From NCBI GenBank assembly GCA_022703115.1, contig JAKLEK010000005.1, positions 1-22,766 on the forward strand: a stretch of 22,766 nt of DNA, given 5' to 3'. Position numbers and translations under genes: made by a program. Positions within the stretch are counted from its first letter, which is position 1. The number at the start of each line of letters is the position of its first letter. The DNA comes from Elusimicrobiota bacterium. GTDB taxonomy: Bacteria; Elusimicrobiota; Elusimicrobia; Elusimicrobiales; UBA9959. This document shows, one piece after another, positions 6,737 through 14,861 of the stretch. The notes beneath the pieces were generated by a model. That model saw nothing but the letters and a program-made list of their open reading frames with translations, was not told the DNA's origin and did not search any database.

Positions 6737-7285
6737 TCAGAAAACGAAAACGGCGGCGGCTACCACGGTGGTCCACAGGCCTTCGGAACATATCGCGGAC
6801 TGAGTGACGTTGGTGGAACGCACGATCTTTCCGCTGAGCTTCCAGATCTCTTCCTTCTGGTCCCAGGTGGTCTCGCTGCCGAATTCCACGCCCTGGATGG
6901 TGGAGAGCATGAGGGCGGCCAGGTCTTCGGAGTACTCACCGCTCTTCTCGTCGGTCTCGCCGAAAGTGTGATGTTCGGAGATGTACCCGTACTGGGATTT
7001 GTCCTTCGGTATAGCCAGCCCCACGGACGCGGCTATCAGCCTGTGGTTCTCGCACACCGCGTTGCGGCTCAGCACGCAATGGACTATCTGTCCGGGCTTA
7101 AGGCCTTCAATGCCCTTTTGCCTGGGGACGACTTTGCAATGAGGGGGGAAGATGCTGGAAACGTGGACCAGGTTGTATTTGGCTATCCTGGCGTCACGGA
7201 GCGCTTCCTCGAAGCTGGCCAGCTTTTCCTTGTGGCGGCCGATGCCCTTTGTGAGAAAAACCTCTCTGGGAACGAAGTTCGACAT
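6737..7285 (-). CDS. pdaD: Pyruvoyl-dependent arginine decarboxylase
   Basis: This 182-aa protein matches the PvlArgDC family, which makes agmatine from arginine without PLP. The proenzyme cleaves itself between two serines; here YNLVHVSSIFPP places them at S43-S44, S44 becoming the pyruvoyl group of the alpha chain. Other family features are EVFLTKGIGRHKEKLASFE at the N-terminus, AVCENHRLIAASVGLA, GYISEHHTFGET and a C-terminal hydrophobic strand (LWTTVVAAAVFVF). Its length is normal. The start is supported by the N-terminal family motif; there is no Shine-Dalgarno sequence, and a TATAAT only 6 bases upstream suggests a leaderless message. Agmatinase lies directly downstream, giving a two-step arginine-to-putrescine route. 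Confidence 0.92.
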   Translation of the reverse strand: MSNFVPREVFLTKGIGRHKEKLASFEEALRDARIAKYNLVHVSSIFPPHCKVVPRQKGIEGLKPGQIVHCVLSRNAVCENHRLIAASVGLAIPKDKSQYGYISEHHTFGETDEKSGEYSEDLAALMLSTIQGVEFGSETTWDQKEEIWKLSGKIVRSTNVTQSAICSEGLWTTVVAAAVFVF

Positions 7286-7291
7286 GGTGTT

Positions 7292-7297
7292 ATTATA
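7292..7297 (-). promoter_or_regulatory. -10 element of the arginine decarboxylase gene, leaderless
   Basis: TATAAT on the minus strand (7297 to 7292) stands 6 bases from the ATG, which puts the expected transcription start on the A of the start codon. The surrounding 7286-7320 is AT-rich against GC-rich coding DNA. No clear -35. Confidence 0.55.
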
Positions 7298-7321
7298 ATA
7301 AATATTCCGGGATTTTAAACG

Positions 7322-7336
7322 CCTCGGAGAGCGAGG
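7322..7336 (-). terminator. Possible weak terminator after the coiled-coil pair
   Basis: CCTCG (7322-7326), GAGAG, CGAGG (7332-7336), followed on the minus strand by CGTTTAAAAT. The stem is short and the T run poor; some read-through into the arginine decarboxylase gene is likely. Confidence 0.3.
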
Positions 7337-7339
7337 AGC

Positions 7340-10054
7340 TCAGCCCTTACGGTCGGGGGGGAGGTCCCTGCCGAGCTCTTTCAGCCTGGCCTGGTACTCG
7401 CTCTCCAGCCTTTTCCTTGAAAGTTCGAATTCCTTGGCCATGGCCGCTTCTTTCGCGGCGTAGCTTTCCTGCAGGGCCGCTTCGCGCTTCTGCAGGTCCG
7501 AGACCAGGCGCTGTTCCTGTTCCAGCAGGGCCTTGATCTTGGCGCGTTCCTTTTCCAGCTGCTCGCTCTTTACCCTGTGCTCGTCCTCCATCTCTTTCCT
7601 GGCGGCGGCGTAGGCGGCTTCCTGCGACCTTCGGGTGTCTTCCAGGACCCGGTCGTGCTGGGCTATCCGGGAATTAAGCTCTTTGCTCCGCTCCTCCAGT
7701 TCGGTCTTGAGGCGGGCCACGCTTTCGGCCATAGAACGGTCGTTGTCAAGCTGGATCGTCTTTTCGGAGAGGGCCGCTTCGTAGTTGCGTTCCATCTGTT
7801 CGTAACGGGTCAGGAGGCTTTTTTCCTTCAGCTGGTATCCCTCTTCAAGGGCCTCGCGCAGCCTGGTCTCCCTTTCCAGATATACGCTTTCCATCTCCTT
7901 GAGCTGCGCCGCGCTCCTGGCGGAGCAGTCGTCCTTGAGGAAGGACAGTTTTTTGAAAGATTCGTGCAGGAGGTCCTTTTCACGGGCCTCTCCTAGTTTT
8001 ATCGCCTCGGCCAGCTGGGCGAGGTAGTTCTTCTCTATCCCGGAAAGTTTTTCCAGGAATTCTTTTTCGAGGGCCAGCCGGATGTCCTTGGCCTGGGACA
8101 GGTTCGCCTGGACAAGGGCCTGCTTTTCCTGTTCTGACCTGTCCAGCCCGACGGTCAGGAGCTCGATCTCCTCCCTGAGCTTGCGTATCTGAGCCTGAGC
8201 GGCTTCCCTGGCCGCGCGGGCGGAGGCCAGGTTCTGCTCCATGATGTTAGACCGGCTCTCCAGCTCCGATACGCGCCGCTGGAAAGATTCCTCTATCTTG
8301 CCGGTCTCCATTTCCAGTCTGCGCGCGGCCTCGTCCGAAATGCGTTTTTCCGTCTCGCGCAGGCGCCGGTCGTTCTGTTCGTCCTTCTCCCTGAGCCTGG
8401 CCTCGAATTCGGCGCTTTGGGCTGCTATGGCCTCTTCCGCTTTCAGCCGCAAAGCCTCCTGGTCCCTGGCGGCGGCGTCCCTCGCCTCCGCGAGACGCGC
8501 GTTCAGGCCCGCCACGGCCCTGGCCGCGTTCTCGGCGCTTTCGCGCTCCTTTACGCGCAGGGTTTCCATGAATTTCTTCTCGATCTCGCCGGCCTGGGCG
8601 CTCAGCGACTCGCGCAGGGCGGCCAGCCCCTCTTCCTTGATCCTGTACTGTGCGGCCAGCCTGTCGTTCTCCGACCGCAGGCGGTCCTCCAGGCCCTTCC
8701 TGGCCTCCTCACCTTCGGCGTCCAGCCTGGCCATGAGTGCCTGGGCCTTCAGGGAAAATTCGTCCTCGAAGGTCTTGCGCAGGCTGGAGGTGCGTTCGTG
8801 CTCCTGCTCCTCCATGCGGCGCAACGCGGCGTCCCTTTCCCCCAGGCGCCGCTTGAGTTCGTCGTTCTCGGCCGCCAGCTCGGCGGCGCGCTTATGCGCC
8901 TCGTCCTTCTGCGCCTCCAGCGCGCCGAAGCGCAGTGCGGCCGCCTCGGTCCTGCGGGAGAATTCCAGTTCCCGCGCGGCGGCCGATTCTTCCATCGAGG
9001 CTTTCAGGAGAGCGAACCGGTCCTCGAATACCCTGGTGATTTCCGCTTCCCTGCGGCGTATCGTTTCGGCCGCCTGGTCGCGGAAGCCGGACAGCTCCTC
9101 CCGCTCCGCCGCTACCCGGGCCTCCTTCTCTTCAAGGGCCTTCTCCCGGGCCGACAGCCGCCGGGCGAGTTCGGCCGAGTTCTCCGAGAATTCCGCTTCC
9201 AGCTGTTTTTCCTTCCTGTCCAGATCGTTCCTGAGTTTCTCGTATTTCGCCGCGAATTCGGTCTCCAGTCTGTTGCGCCTTTCTTCCAAGGCGCGTTCCG
9301 AGGCCAGGAGCGCTTCCTCGGTCTCGCGGCGAGACCGATCCATAGCGGCCTCTTTTTCGGAGTATAGTCTTTTTATTTCCGCGTTCAGGCGGTCGCTCAT
9401 CTCCTTCATCTCGGCCAGGCGTTCCTGCCGGGCCTTGTTCACCGCTTCTTCCAGCGCGATCGCGTGCCTGGCCTCCGTCTCCGCGGTATGCTGCGCGAAC
9501 TTTTCCTTCCAGAGGGCTTCCAGGTGCCTGGAGCGCTCCTCGGCTTCCCGCTGGGCGCTCTCGCGCCCCAGTTTCAGCTCCTCCACGAAGGTCCTGCGCT
9601 CGTTGGCGAAATCCGCTTCGCGTTCCGCTTCCCACTTCTTGAACAATTCCTCCATTTCCAGGCGGAGGTTCTTCTTCTGTTCCAGCACCTCGCGTTCCTT
9701 GCGGGCGACCTCTTCGTTGAGCCGGGCGCGTTCCGCCTCGATCTCGCTCCTGTGCCTGGATATGGCCTCTTCCAGCATGGTCTGGTGCTTCTGCCACAGG
9801 CGGGATTCGGTCTCCACCATCAGCCGGGCCAGTTCCGATTCCCTCTTGCGGATGCCGGCCTCCTGGCCCTGTATCAGCGCTTCGAACTCGGCCTCCTTCG
9901 CCTTGTTGTTGCGCTGGATCTCCTCGAAGCTTTTTGAACGCAGCGCGGCGAGTTCCAGTTCCTTCTCCCTGAGTTCGGAAGAGAGGCGGAGCACCATCTT
10001 GGCCGAGTCAAGCTCGGTCTCCTTGAGGATCTCGTCGAGGTCGTCCTGTTCCAT
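7340..10054 (-). CDS. Giant proline-free coiled-coil protein B
   Basis: This 904-aa protein is almost entirely charged alpha-helix, rich in Glu, Arg, Ala, Lys, Leu and Gln, with heptad-like spacing throughout. Apart from PP near the C-terminus (RDLPPDRKG) I see no proline, so a continuous rod over 100 nm long is expected. There is no signal peptide, membrane segment, Walker motif or globular domain, so it is not an SMC ATPase. Residues 13-23 (TELDSAKMVLR) align without gaps with residues 13-23 of the upstream neighbour. The start has GGGAG before it, and only 19 bases separate it from the upstream gene, so the two are co-transcribed. A cytoplasmic scaffold or filament role is inference; I do not recognise a named family. 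Confidence 0.85.
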   Translation of the reverse strand: MEQDDLDEILKETELDSAKMVLRLSSELREKELELAALRSKSFEEIQRNNKAKEAEFEALIQGQEAGIRKRESELARLMVETESRLWQKHQTMLEEAISRHRSEIEAERARLNEEVARKEREVLEQKKNLRLEMEELFKKWEAEREADFANERRTFVEELKLGRESAQREAEERSRHLEALWKEKFAQHTAETEARHAIALEEAVNKARQERLAEMKEMSDRLNAEIKRLYSEKEAAMDRSRRETEEALLASERALEERRNRLETEFAAKYEKLRNDLDRKEKQLEAEFSENSAELARRLSAREKALEEKEARVAAEREELSGFRDQAAETIRRREAEITRVFEDRFALLKASMEESAAARELEFSRRTEAAALRFGALEAQKDEAHKRAAELAAENDELKRRLGERDAALRRMEEQEHERTSSLRKTFEDEFSLKAQALMARLDAEGEEARKGLEDRLRSENDRLAAQYRIKEEGLAALRESLSAQAGEIEKKFMETLRVKERESAENAARAVAGLNARLAEARDAAARDQEALRLKAEEAIAAQSAEFEARLREKDEQNDRRLRETEKRISDEAARRLEMETGKIEESFQRRVSELESRSNIMEQNLASARAAREAAQAQIRKLREEIELLTVGLDRSEQEKQALVQANLSQAKDIRLALEKEFLEKLSGIEKNYLAQLAEAIKLGEAREKDLLHESFKKLSFLKDDCSARSAAQLKEMESVYLERETRLREALEEGYQLKEKSLLTRYEQMERNYEAALSEKTIQLDNDRSMAESVARLKTELEERSKELNSRIAQHDRVLEDTRRSQEAAYAAARKEMEDEHRVKSEQLEKERAKIKALLEQEQRLVSDLQKREAALQESYAAKEAAMAKEFELSRKRLESEYQARLKELGRDLPPDRKG

Positions 10055-10073
10055 ACGCTCCCGCTTTACGGGG

Positions 10074-13000
10074 TCACTTGCCGCTCTTATCCTTCGTTTC
10101 CTTGTCGCGTCTTAGCTGCAGTTCCTGCTGCTTGCGCTCCCAGAACTTGAGGAGTTCCTCCTCCTTCTTCTGGTACTGGGCGACGTACTCCTCTTCTTTC
10201 TGGGCGATCATCATGGTCAGACGCCGCTTTTCTTCCTCGAGTTCCCGGAACTTGGCTTTTACGCCGTTCTCCAGATCGCCGCGGAGCTTGTCCATGGCGG
10301 TGCGCGCTTTCTCCATCTCCATATAATAGGCCTTTTCCAGCTCGCTCTTCCTCGCCGACAGCTCCTCTTCCAGGCGGAGGCGCTGCTGCTTGTTGCGGGA
10401 CAGTTCTTCGTCCAGTTTCTGCGTGAGCAGGGCTTCTTTCTTCTCGAATTCGGAGCGCATCGCCTGGCGCTCGTGGTCCAGCACGTCCGACTTATGGCTT
10501 TCCCAGAGAATGCGCTGCTTGTCCGCCTCGGCGGCCAGATCGGCGGACTGCTGGAGATAGCGTTTTTCCAGTTCGGCCTCTTTCTGGCGCATCAGGCTCT
10601 CCAGTTCTTCGCGGCGTCTGGCAAGGTTCTTTTCGTCGGTGGCGGCCCGCTCCTTTTCCCTGCGGGCCGCGTCGGCCTCGAGCATCGCGGCGCGTTCCGC
10701 CAGTTCCGAGCGCAGGGTCTTTTCCCTGTTCTGATGCTGGCGCTCCAGCTCCTCGCGGCGCGTTTCGAAATCGAACGACAGTTTTTCCAGCTCCTCGTCC
10801 TTCTGCGCCTTGAGCTGCTCCATGCGTCCCTTCAGTTGCTCCGCGGCGCGGGTCTCCATCTCCGCTTCCTGGGCGCGCAGGTCCGCGAAGCGCTTTTCGT
10901 ACTCCGCGTCCATGGCGGCCCGGTGCTCGTTGAGCCCGGAATACATCTGTTCCTTGGCCTTGGCGAGCTGCGCGAACTGCTCCTGTTCCTTGGCCTGCAG
11001 TTCCTGGTACAGGCGTACCTTCAGTTCGCTGTGCTGGCGCTCCAGCGAGGTCCTCATCTTCTCCAGCTCCGCCTCCCTGGCCGTAAGGCGCGCTTCCGCG
11101 GCCCGATTCGCCTCCTCAAGCCTGGCCCGCTCTTCCCTTATCCGGGCGTCGCAGGCGCGGCCCAGTTCCTCGGCCCTGGCGGCGAAAGCCGTCTCGCGGT
11201 CCGACAGCGCCCTGGCGAGGTCCGCTTCCATGCGGGCATATTTCTCCAGCAGCGCCTGCTCGGCGGCGGCCAGAGTCTTTTTGCCTCTCTCCGCCGTACG
11301 GTTCTCGAAATCCGTCTTTTCGGTCTCCAGCTTTTTCCTGGATTCGTCCAGCGCCCGTTCGAGCTCCGCCTCGCGGCGCGCCAGGGATTTCTTTCTGGAT
11401 TCGTACTCGTTCTCGAGGCGCAGCTTCTCCTGGGCCAGGCGCTTTTCCAGGTCCTGTTCCCGCGCGGCGGCTTCGGTCTTGAACTTGTCGGCCAGCTCAA
11501 GCTCCTTATGCGCGTATTTGAGCTTCAGTTCGTCCTCGAACTCCAGGAACTTCTCCTTCAGGATGGAGCGGTATCTGGAAAACTCGCTCTTGCATCTCTC
11601 GCGCTCCTCCAGCAGGGAGCGTTCCCGCTCCAGCGTCCACGCCTCCTCTTTGACCTGCCAGGCCGCGGCCTGGGTTTTTTCCCTGGCGGCCAGGCGTTCC
11701 TCCAGCGCGCGTTCTTTCAGCCGGTAGGCCTCCTCCAGCTCGGCCCTCACCTGCCCCAGGCGCTCTTCGTAGGCTTTCTCCATCTCCTGCCTGGACTTTT
11801 CCGTGTCGGCGGCGGAACGGGCGGCGAGTTCGTTCTGTTCGCGGAGCAGGCCGTTCCTGAAGGCCTCCTCTTTGGCGGCCGCCGCCGCTGCCAGGCGCGA
11901 TTTTTCCTCGGCTACCCGGGATTCTATCTGGGCGTTGAGCGCTTCTTCCCGTCCGGCCCAGTCCTTCTCCCAGCGGGCGTTGATATCGGCGATTATGGCG
12001 TCCAGTTTCTTCTGGTTATTGACGGCGAGGCGGCTCCAGGCGTCCCTGGTCTCGCGCGCAGCCGCGTTGAAGGCCTCGGCCGCGGAGTCGTCGTGCTTTT
12101 TAACCAGGTCCAGCATCTGCTTTTCCATCTGCATGCGCATATCCACGTAGTCCTGTTCGCGCTGCTGGGTCTGCTGGCGCAGACGTTCCCGTACCTCGGC
12201 CACCTCCTTCTGATGGGCTTCTTTCAGGAAGGCTATCTCGCTTTCTCTGGCGGCGGCGAGACTCTCCTCCCTGGTCTTGAAATCCGCGTGCATCGCGGCG
12301 CGCTGTTTGTCGAATTCGGCCCGCAGACCGGCTATCCGCTTTTCGGCGGATTCTGCCGCTTCCGCGGCGGCGGCTTCCTGGGCGGCGGCAAGCGCGCGGC
12401 GCTCCTCTTCGATCCTGACGAGGCGGGCCGCGGTCAGCGCCTCCGCTTTTTCCTGGTACTCTTTTTCCAGTTTCTGGCGGAAATCCTCGAGCTGGTTCTC
12501 CTTCTCCTGATAAAGCTTGGAAAATTCGCGGAGCTTAACTTCGTAGCGTTCCCTGAGGGCCAGTTCCTCGGTCTCAATCTTGAGACGGTGGTTCTCGACC
12601 ATCTCCTTTTCCATGAGCTCCAGGCGGGACCGCATGGACCTTTCCTGCTCGGCCATCGCCTCCTGCCTGCCAAGGATGATGGCCTGGGTTTCGGCTTCCT
12701 TGAGCTCCGCCGCCTTTCTTATCTCGTCGATGGCCAGGAGCTTTAGTTTGCCGATCTCGGCTTCTTTGGAACCCAGTTCGTTCTTCAGGGCCTTGATCTC
12801 GTTCTCGAGCTGGGTCCGGGCCTGCCGCCAATTGGACGCCTCCTCGTTCAGTATCTGCTCGCGCAGCTTGGATTTGAGGTCCGCCTCCATGGCTGTCTGG
12901 GAGCGCCAGTTCTCCTCCCAGGTCTTGATCGTGGACTGCCATTTTTTCAGAGTTTCGTCCTTCTGTTCGGCCTGTTCGGTGAGCGAGCGGGCGAGGTTGG

Positions 13001-13139
13001 TCTTGGAGCGGTTGTCCTCCTTCAGACGGGCGTTGTCGTCGGAGAGGGCGTGTATCTTTTCCACGGCCCAGCGCAGGGCCAGTTTCGCGGTCTCCACGTC
13101 GGTGATCGTGGAGGGGTCCAATTTTTTGTCGAAATCCAT
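10074..13139 (-). CDS. Giant proline-free coiled-coil protein A
   Basis: This 1021-aa protein is composed of continuous charged coiled coil. The only proline I can find is residue 9, leaving about 1010 proline-free residues. The N-terminus (MDFDKKLDPSTI) is followed by TDVETAKLALR (residues 13-23), the motif shared with the downstream protein, then RWAVEKIHALSDDNARLKED. The protein has a few scattered Cys, no membrane segment, no signal peptide and no nucleotide-binding motif. The C-terminal end is basic and polar (LRRDKETKDKSGK). The ATG has GGAGG about 6 bases upstream and an AT-rich promoter region lies before it. Composition resembles filament-forming or scaffold coiled coils, but such composition gives misleading similarity to myosin and SMC proteins, so I assign no function. 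Confidence 0.85.
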   Translation of the reverse strand: MDFDKKLDPSTITDVETAKLALRWAVEKIHALSDDNARLKEDNRSKTNLARSLTEQAEQKDETLKKWQSTIKTWEENWRSQTAMEADLKSKLREQILNEEASNWRQARTQLENEIKALKNELGSKEAEIGKLKLLAIDEIRKAAELKEAETQAIILGRQEAMAEQERSMRSRLELMEKEMVENHRLKIETEELALRERYEVKLREFSKLYQEKENQLEDFRQKLEKEYQEKAEALTAARLVRIEEERRALAAAQEAAAAEAAESAEKRIAGLRAEFDKQRAAMHADFKTREESLAAARESEIAFLKEAHQKEVAEVRERLRQQTQQREQDYVDMRMQMEKQMLDLVKKHDDSAAEAFNAAARETRDAWSRLAVNNQKKLDAIIADINARWEKDWAGREEALNAQIESRVAEEKSRLAAAAAAKEEAFRNGLLREQNELAARSAADTEKSRQEMEKAYEERLGQVRAELEEAYRLKERALEERLAAREKTQAAAWQVKEEAWTLERERSLLEERERCKSEFSRYRSILKEKFLEFEDELKLKYAHKELELADKFKTEAAAREQDLEKRLAQEKLRLENEYESRKKSLARREAELERALDESRKKLETEKTDFENRTAERGKKTLAAAEQALLEKYARMEADLARALSDRETAFAARAEELGRACDARIREERARLEEANRAAEARLTAREAELEKMRTSLERQHSELKVRLYQELQAKEQEQFAQLAKAKEQMYSGLNEHRAAMDAEYEKRFADLRAQEAEMETRAAEQLKGRMEQLKAQKDEELEKLSFDFETRREELERQHQNREKTLRSELAERAAMLEADAARREKERAATDEKNLARRREELESLMRQKEAELEKRYLQQSADLAAEADKQRILWESHKSDVLDHERQAMRSEFEKKEALLTQKLDEELSRNKQQRLRLEEELSARKSELEKAYYMEMEKARTAMDKLRGDLENGVKAKFRELEEEKRRLTMMIAQKEEEYVAQYQKKEEELLKFWERKQQELQLRRDKETKDKSGK

Positions 13140-13221
13140 TTAAACCTCCGGCTTATCCGGCATGCGGCACTGGCTTCAGCCACGGCGCGCAGAGGCCGAA
13201 AACGGGGAAATATACAAGGGA

Positions 13222-13227
13222 ATTATA
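13222..13227 (-). promoter_or_regulatory. Promoter -10 for the coiled-coil pair
   Basis: TATAAT on the minus strand (13227 to 13222) inside a ~55-base AT-rich stretch (13207-13262). The expected start near 13215 leaves a ~75-base leader ending in a GGAGG ribosome site. The -35 is not clear. Confidence 0.5.
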
Positions 13228-13265
13228 CAATAAGGAATGTTTTAAAAATATTGAATTATTGTAAC

Positions 13266-13290
13266 GCCGCGCGCCCGTAGGGCGCGTGGC
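13266..13290 (-). terminator. Hairpin downstream of rpmB, possible terminator
   Basis: GCCGCGCGCCC (13266-13276), GTA, GGGCGCGTGGC (13280-13290): an 11-bp stem with one mismatch. On the minus strand it is followed by GTTACAATAATTC, so the T run is poor. Confidence 0.45.
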
Positions 13291-13314
13291 GAAGAGAGAG
13301 GGGGGAGGGGCGGA

Positions 13315-13509
13315 TTATTTAGCGGTTCTGGGGGCTTTTCCGCTCTTGATGCAGTTGGTGCAGACCAGAGCTGAGCGTACCGTGCCGTTCATGGCCACCT
13401 TCTGCTTCTGAAGGTTGGGCTTGAAGATCCGCTTTGTGGCCCTGTTCGAGTGGCTGTAGGAGCCGCCTGAAACCGGGCCTTTTCCGCAAATAGAACATTT
13501 GTATGCCAT
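13315..13509 (-). CDS. rpmB: Large ribosomal subunit protein bL28
   Basis: This 64-aa basic protein matches bL28: YKCSICGKGPVSGG, SHSNRATKRIFKPNLQ, then VRSALVCTNCIKSGK. Four cysteines (C5, C8, C50, C53) form the zinc-ribbon version of the protein. Length is normal. No Shine-Dalgarno sequence precedes the ATG; instead an extended -10 lies 8 bases upstream. It stands as a single gene with its own promoter and is separated from the upstream secreted protein by a strong terminator. Confidence 0.95.
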   Translation of the reverse strand: MAYKCSICGKGPVSGGSYSHSNRATKRIFKPNLQKQKVAMNGTVRSALVCTNCIKSGKAPRTAK

Positions 13510-13517
13510 AGGCAGGT

Positions 13518-13526
13518 ATTATAGCA
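13518..13526 (-). promoter_or_regulatory. Extended -10 promoter of rpmB, near-leaderless
   Basis: On the minus strand TGCTATAAT is a full extended -10 (hexamer 13523 to 13518). Eight bases separate it from the ATG, so transcription should begin about 2 bases before the start codon. Confidence 0.6.
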
Positions 13527-13557
13527 AATAAGCCGCCTTCCGCTCCCGCCGCCCCGA

Positions 13558-13588
13558 TAAAAAACCGCGGCCGGATTTCCGGCCGCGG
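13558..13588 (-). terminator. Rho-independent terminator after the first secreted-protein gene
   Basis: CCGCGGCCGG (13565-13574), loop ATTT, CCGGCCGCGG (13579-13588): a perfect 10-bp GC stem. On the minus strand it is followed by TTTTTTAT. Confidence 0.93.
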
Positions 13589-13612
13589 GTCCGCGTGACC
13601 GCTGGTCCCGCT

Positions 13613-14383
13613 TCAATCCGCGGAGGGTTTCTTCTGGGAAGCTTCGGCGGGAGTTCCCGCTTCCGAGGCGTCCGCCTTGGGAGTGACGTTGTACATGTAC
13701 AGGGTGTATCCGGCGAAGGGCTGGTCGCCTCCCATCTTCTCGATTATGTAACCTCCGGATTTGCGGTATTCCATAGTGTAGATCGTGGCGGCCGTGCCCT
13801 GGGAATATACGTAAGTGCCCATGGCCGCGGGGAAAGTAAGCTCCACTCCGTGCAGGGACATGGATTTCTTTACCGCGGCTACTTTATTCTCGTCAAGGAC
13901 GTCGAAATAGACCGGGTCGGTATTTGTGCCGGGGAGGCCGATGCGGAACTTGGATGGAAGCGCCGGTCCGTCCGGATAGGATTCGCTGCCTACCATGATG
14001 GCCCCGTAAACAGTGTCGGGTCTGGAACGGCAGACGTAGCGCCCGGAGTGCCATCCTGTAAGCTCTTCCTTGGTGGCCGGCCTGCCGTTTTCGAAGAGGG
14101 CCTTGAAAGTATCGAACTTGGTGGCGCCGGCGGCGCGGCCTGCGGCCGGGTCCGGGAACTCGGCGCCGGGAGGCATCGCTCCTTTTATGAAAGTGTTCTC
14201 TTCTTCCGCCGATCCGCGCGCGGGAACTGGCGCCTTTGGCGTCTGGATATCCTCGATACCGGCCGGGGAAGCCGCGCCTACCAGCTGGTCCAGGGCTTTC
14301 CCGCGGGGCGAACCGACAGGGCCCGCCGCGGCCGAGCCGGCCGCGATCCCCGCCAGTATCGCCGAAATTAAGAACTTCTTCAT
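13613..14383 (-). CDS. Secreted protein of unknown function, paralogue 1
   Basis: This 256-aa protein starts with a clear signal peptide (MKKFLISAILAGIAAGSAAA-G). I chose the ATG at 14383 because GGAG lies about 9 bases upstream and it places the lysines at the N-terminus; an upstream start at 14425 would add 14 polar residues. Residues ~25-85 are a low-complexity Pro/Ala/Gly linker. Residues ~86-245 form a compact domain beginning GATKFDTFKALFENGRPAT and including TKEELTGWHSGRYVC, LPSKF, LTFPAAMGTYVY and GYIIEKMGGDQP. The same domain occurs in the protein encoded at 14987-15679, so the two are paralogues. I do not recognise the family. A periplasmic or exported location is inferred. A strong terminator follows, so it is probably monocistronic. 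Confidence 0.8.
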   Translation of the reverse strand: MKKFLISAILAGIAAGSAAAGPVGSPRGKALDQLVGAASPAGIEDIQTPKAPVPARGSAEEENTFIKGAMPPGAEFPDPAAGRAAGATKFDTFKALFENGRPATKEELTGWHSGRYVCRSRPDTVYGAIMVGSESYPDGPALPSKFRIGLPGTNTDPVYFDVLDENKVAAVKKSMSLHGVELTFPAAMGTYVYSQGTAATIYTMEYRKSGGYIIEKMGGDQPFAGYTLYMYNVTPKADASEAGTPAEASQKKPSAD

Positions 14384-14464
14384 GCTTTTAGTCTCCATTT
14401 GTTGCCGATCCGACTTGTCCGACACGGCGGGTGCCGCCGCCGGTCCGCCGTACTTCAGATATCC

Positions 14465-14470
14465 AGTATA
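14465..14470 (-). promoter_or_regulatory. Candidate -10 for the first secreted-protein gene
   Basis: TATACT on the minus strand within an AT-rich patch, about 80 bases upstream of the ATG at 14383. No good -35 was found. The rest of 14384-14644 holds only a short hairpin (14539-14556) and a GCTATTAGC-type repeat (about 14602-14628). Confidence 0.3.
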
Positions 14471-14538
14471 TGAAAATGGGCCGGAAGTCCATAAGAGGCG
14501 AAAGCCCCAGTTTTATGGTGGAAAAAGGCCGGTAGATC

Positions 14539-14556
14539 TTAGGCCTTTCGGCCTAA
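14539..14556. repeat. Short perfect hairpin
   Basis: TTAGGCC (14539-14545), TTTC, GGCCTAA (14550-14556). On the minus strand the loop reads GAAA, a stable GNRA tetraloop. It lies upstream of the secreted-protein gene and has no T run. Confidence 0.4.
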
Positions 14557-14601
14557 AACAGGCTTGTGGTAAGGGAGAAGGATTTTCGGGCCTGTCAAAT
14601 A

Positions 14602-14628
14602 CTGGCTGATAGCTATTAGCTTGTAGCC
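14602..14628. repeat. GCTATTAGC-type short repeat
   Basis: CTGGCTGATAGCTATTAGC followed by TTGTAGCC. The same words (GCTGATAGCTA, GCTATTAGC, CTGGCTA) make up the repeat block at 15893-15957. AGCTATTAGC is partly self-complementary. Confidence 0.5.
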
Positions 14629-14644
14629 AACAGGTACTTCCTTA

Positions 14645-14861
14645 TTTGGAGCGGGCGACGGAGGTAGCCTTCTGCCGGCCATTTAGGGGTTTAGGGCCGG
14701 TAGTCGGAGCGTATCCCTCCGGGACGGCGCGTGAATGTCCGAGGCAAAAAACTTTGTTTTTTTGCCGAGTTCACGCGCCGGCGGAGAATACCGGCACTGT
14801 TTCCCCGGAAACCCCGGCCCGGCCGGAAGAAGGCTACCTCCGTTGGTCGCGCACCCTTGGT
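14645..14861. repeat. Palindromic dispersed repeat, copy 2 (MITE-like)
   Basis: Inverted copy of 2722-2938. Terminal arms are at 14655-14680 and 14821-14850; both contain ACGGAGGTAGCCTTCT in matching orientation once one is reverse-complemented. Inner arms are GGCGCGTGAA (14726-14735) with TTCACGCGCC (14770-14779), and GGCAAAAAA (14743-14751) with TTTTTTGCC (14758-14766). The element sits between two paralogous secreted-protein genes. Just outside it, AGACCGCC (14868-14875) and GGCGGTCT (14924-14931) form a further inverted pair. Confidence 0.8.

Noticed and set aside
8241..12746. Very long open frames on the plus strand opposite the two coiled-coil genes (8241-10115 and 10473-12746)
   Set aside because: They are antisense shadows: Glu/Lys/Arg/Ala-rich codons with GC-biased third positions leave the reverse frames free of stops. 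Their products are Ser/Arg- or Leu/Phe-rich without domains.
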